From: Xenophilus sp003671765
Lineage (GTDB): Bacteria > Pseudomonadota > Gammaproteobacteria > Burkholderiales > Burkholderiaceae_C
Direction of reading: 5' to 3'
DNA: 64,000 bases
Assembly: GCA_051414805.1 (NCBI GenBank)
Contig: CP166702.1
Location: 992,001 to 1,056,000 of the forward strand
Positions 63,196 to 64,000 of the stretch are shown piece by piece; the first letter of the stretch is position 1, and each line of letters opens with the position of its first letter. The notes below the pieces were generated by a model, which worked only from the letters and a program-made list of their open reading frames with translations, did not search any database and was not told the DNA's origin. A program made the position numbers and the translations under genes.

Positions 63196-64000
63196 TGCCA
63201 ATTCTTTGGCAACGATCCCAACCGCAATCATCAAGGCGCGATTGGCAACTACGGACAAGCCTCTTTCATCAACTGCAAGGCCAAGTGGTTCAAACTTACC
63301 GCCGACTCGGGAATGACGGCGCGAGGCTGTGAGTTTGATGATGTCGCGTTCAGTCCAGACAGTGGGGCTGTGCTTATCGAAAACTGCAAACTGCGCGGCA
63401 CCTTCGACATGGTGCCCGCGAGCCTGCAATCCCTCACCATCCGGGACACCCAGATCGACGTACTGGACCTCACGGGTGCCAGCGTCAAGGGCGAAGTGGT
63501 CATGGAGAAGATCAAGGCCAGCAGCTTGAAGATGGGCATCGAGGAAGGTGCGCAAAGCCTGCGCCTCAAAGACAGTTGGATCACCGGCGACGGCGAACGC
63601 GTTTGTGCCATCTACGCGGGTGCGTTCAAGCACGTCCTCGTCGAAGACGTCCGCTTTGGTGGTTCGGTCAACGAGGTGGCGGGCATTGGCGGTGGCTACC
63701 GGCCCGGCGACGCCTCACCCCAACCCGTGTTGACCCAAAGCGTCACCTTCCGGCGCGTCAAGGCGCCTATGCTGCGTTCAGCCCGACTCAACGCGGCCGC
63801 ATTCACCGTGGAAGACTGCGAGATCGAGCGCGCCAACTTCAGCCAGGGCCACATTGACACGCTCACGTTCACCCGAAACACCTTCAGCTTCACCCTTGAC
63901 TTGAGCCAGACCCAGGTCAAGGAGTTCAAGCAAAGCGGCGGCACAGACCTGCGCAAGCTCGGCGGTTTCAAGGCCGAGGGCTCCAACATCAAGCTGCCGC
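63196..64000 (+). pseudogene. Beta-helix lipoprotein, C-terminal part (piece 3), runs off the window
   Basis: Open throughout for 268 codons, from CQFFGNDPNRNHQGAIGNYG to the window end, with no start codon of its own at the beginning. Repeating beta-helix pattern: LIENCKLRGTFDMVPASLQS, LTIRDTQIDVLDLTGASVKG. It is clearly paralogous to the minus-strand gene (SDRNHQGGIGTYGEAAFINC). The first residues continue the fragment that ends GGSVVFEE. The 3' end is beyond the window. Confidence 0.75.

Noticed and set aside
61786..63633. A 615-codon minus-strand gene starting at 63633
   Set aside because: Codons before 63153 are antisense of the plus-strand beta-helix piece; the true start is MSRDHNM at 63153 and the end is cut at about 61866.

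Overview
The window looks like a stretch of chromosome from a high-GC betaproteobacterium of the order Burkholderiales, most likely family Comamonadaceae (Variovorax or Acidovorax-like). The evidence is the very GC-rich coding sequence, the gene content and order (ahcY-tlyA-metF, rplM-rpsI then erpA, a qseEGF-type signalling operon, ybeY-phoH), and a dispersed short repeat of a type I remember from Comamonadaceae genomes. No rRNA, tRNA, CRISPR array or complete insertion sequence was found. Genus is not resolvable from sequence alone.

Layout. 1-5.8 kb: one-carbon metabolism and translation genes (partial ahcY, tlyA-type methyltransferase, metF, rlpA-like lipoprotein, rlmJ, rplM-rpsI). 6-12 kb: erpA, an MdtD-like exporter, anmK, an M23 peptidase, tyrS. 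12-19.6 kb: FecR/OmpA pair, CDF exporter, dtd, a decayed methyltransferase, ybeY, phoH, a secreted lysyl-endopeptidase-like lipoprotein, ruvA. 19.7-27.7 kb (all minus strand): opgH, a qseF-qseG-qseE operon, miaB, a small exported protein.

27.8-42.7 kb (minus strand): a compact biosynthetic operon of five mostly overlapping genes. It starts with an A-PCP-KS-AT-ACP-aminotransferase megasynthase, then a C-A-PCP-C-PCP synthetase, a phosphopantetheinyl transferase that should activate the carrier domains, and two alpha/beta-hydrolase-fold proteins. The predicted logic is an amino acid starter (code close to proline), one malonyl extension, transamination to a beta-amino intermediate, and further condensation. 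No thioesterase domain is present, so release is unexplained.

43-59.5 kb: housekeeping and accessory genes (histidine phosphatase, DUF4136 lipoprotein, ttcA, folB, folM-like reductase, MidA-like methyltransferase, inositol monophosphatase family enzyme, ROK kinase, MocR regulator with DUF2917 protein, UspA, Dyp peroxidase, SDR/LysR pair, otsA-otsB, cca). 59.6-64 kb: a type VI secretion vgrG/cargo locus broken into pieces on alternating strands. Its order can be explained by two nested inversions.

Two themes stand out. First, eleven copies of a 60-70 bp repeat (stem GCTAT-N7-ATAGC followed by a second GC-rich stem) lie in 56 kb. Six of them contribute codons to proteins, including one that encodes the hydrophobic core of a signal peptide. 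Second, the vgrG locus appears to be a scrambled effector/immunity cassette whose ancestral reading frames can be rebuilt on paper.
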